A stretch of DNA of 64,000 nt, from NCBI GenBank assembly GCA_021817845.1, contig JAKAFW010000001.1:124001-188000 (forward strand). The letters are read 5' to 3'. Of the stretch, positions 63,515 to 64,000 are shown in pieces. Numbering within the stretch: the first letter of the stretch is position 1; every line of letters begins with the position of its first letter. The DNA is from FEN-1297 sp021817845 (lineage in GTDB: Bacteria; Bacteroidota; Ignavibacteria; Ignavibacteriales; Ignavibacteriaceae). The notes under the pieces are model-generated. The model ran no database searches and had not been told where the DNA came from. It saw only the letters and a list, made by a program, of their open reading frames with translations. A program made the position numbers and the translations under genes.

Positions 63515-64000
63515 TTATATCTTTTTTTCGTAAATCCGGTACTTCTTATAAAGATCCCCGTTCATTGCCTTTGCCCCTCGAGTCATCATTTCGTTATCTT
63601 CAAGTATCCAGCTTGCTTCGCCTAAATCAATTCCGATGTTATGTGCCCGGTTTACTATTTCCCAATAAAATACGGCATCCAGTCCCTTCTTTTGATATTC
63701 GGGAATCAACCCAAGAGTGATAACTCTGCTCCACTTGATTTTTTTCTTTTCGGTAAATAGTTTGATAATTCCAAAGGGGAAAAGCTTTCCGTTAATCTGC
63801 TTGAATATATAATTGTAGTCAGGAAGCACTAACGCGAATCCTACTAATTTATTGTCAATTTCTCCAAACAATACAAGAGAAGGCTCAACAAGGGGTTTTA
63901 GGTCCTTTGCCATTGCATCAAGCTCGTCATCGGTCATTGGTACAAAGCCCCAGTTTGGCGCCCAGGCTTTATTATATACAATTTTTACTTTCTCAACTTC
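63515..64000 (-). CDS. GNAT-like N-acetyltransferase (5' end beyond window)
   Basis: 162 residues read in from the window edge without a start; an internal Met at 63937 is not the true start. WGFVPMTDDELDAMAKDLKPLV, FGEIDNKLVGFALVLPDYN and ITLGLIPEYQKKGLDAVFYWE fit the C-terminal acyltransferase domain of a long GNAT protein seen in Bacteroidota. The pyrophosphate loop is QKKGLD. Substrate unknown. Confidence 0.75.
   Translation of the reverse strand, partial: EVEKVKIVYNKAWAPNWGFVPMTDDELDAMAKDLKPLVEPSLVLFGEIDNKLVGFALVLPDYNYIFKQINGKLFPFGIIKLFTEKKKIKWSRVITLGLIPEYQKKGLDAVFYWEIVNRAHNIGIDLGEASWILEDNEMMTRGAKAMNGDLYKKYRIYEKKI

Overview
The window is AT-rich bacterial chromosome. It suggests a member of the Ignavibacteria or a close relative in the Bacteroidota/Chlorobi group. 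The grounds are a C-terminal secretion tail of the YPNPFNP type, a PorU-like C25 peptidase, a PorD-type (DUF4835) protein, PorV-like barrels, a classical menaquinone pathway and many TTG starts. No tRNA, rRNA or CRISPR array was recognised. The species-level assignment is inference.

Region 1 (1-13.6 kb) holds a peroxide-defence unit: ahpC, ahpD and an MFS exporter on the minus strand, divergent from oxyR and a hotdog thioesterase on the plus strand. An OxyR-type operator lies between ahpC and oxyR. Next comes a nearly complete menaquinone cluster on the minus strand (menF, menD, menH, menB, menA, menC, menE) behind rsgA. The thioesterase is a good MenI candidate, which would leave only the final methyltransferase outside the window.

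Region 2 (13.6-23.2 kb) is cell-envelope material: a FadL/PorV-like barrel with two Asn/Tyr-rich lipoproteins, a second barrel, a membrane-anchored small protein next to an ATP-grasp enzyme, then a co-oriented trio of TPR lipoprotein, DUF4292 lipoprotein and an EnvC-like degenerate LytM factor.

Region 3 (23.4-41.6 kb) is accessory. A surface-glycan cluster (flippase, UDP-galactopyranose mutase, five glycosyltransferases) is followed by a two-component pair whose kinase and regulator genes are split by about 1.6 kb of nested inverted repeats carrying an IS200-like Y1 transposase. The regulator lacks a normal start unless an A9 tract is slipped. Downstream come a four-helix-bundle gene flanked by opposed tetranucleotide arrays, a lone receiver protein, a giant beta-helix secreted protein, an initiating sugar transferase, and a decayed second copy of the membrane glycosyltransferase gene that closes the region.

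Region 4 (41.6-64 kb) holds a 1808-residue C25 peptidase with a partner barrel, a porin-pstSCAB-phoU phosphate operon preceded by four 11-bp-spaced TTAACA-like repeats, gltX, a hybrid kinase whose kinase motifs are degenerate and that carries three receiver domains, a divergent receiver-cyclase, a helix-hairpin-helix barrel, a PorV-like barrel, a PorD-like protein and a truncated acetyltransferase.

The most unusual signals are the inverted-repeat/transposase array, a 20-21 bp palindrome that also sits in frame inside ahpD, the tetranucleotide-flanked four-helix-bundle gene, and the degenerate three-receiver kinase next to a receiver-cyclase.
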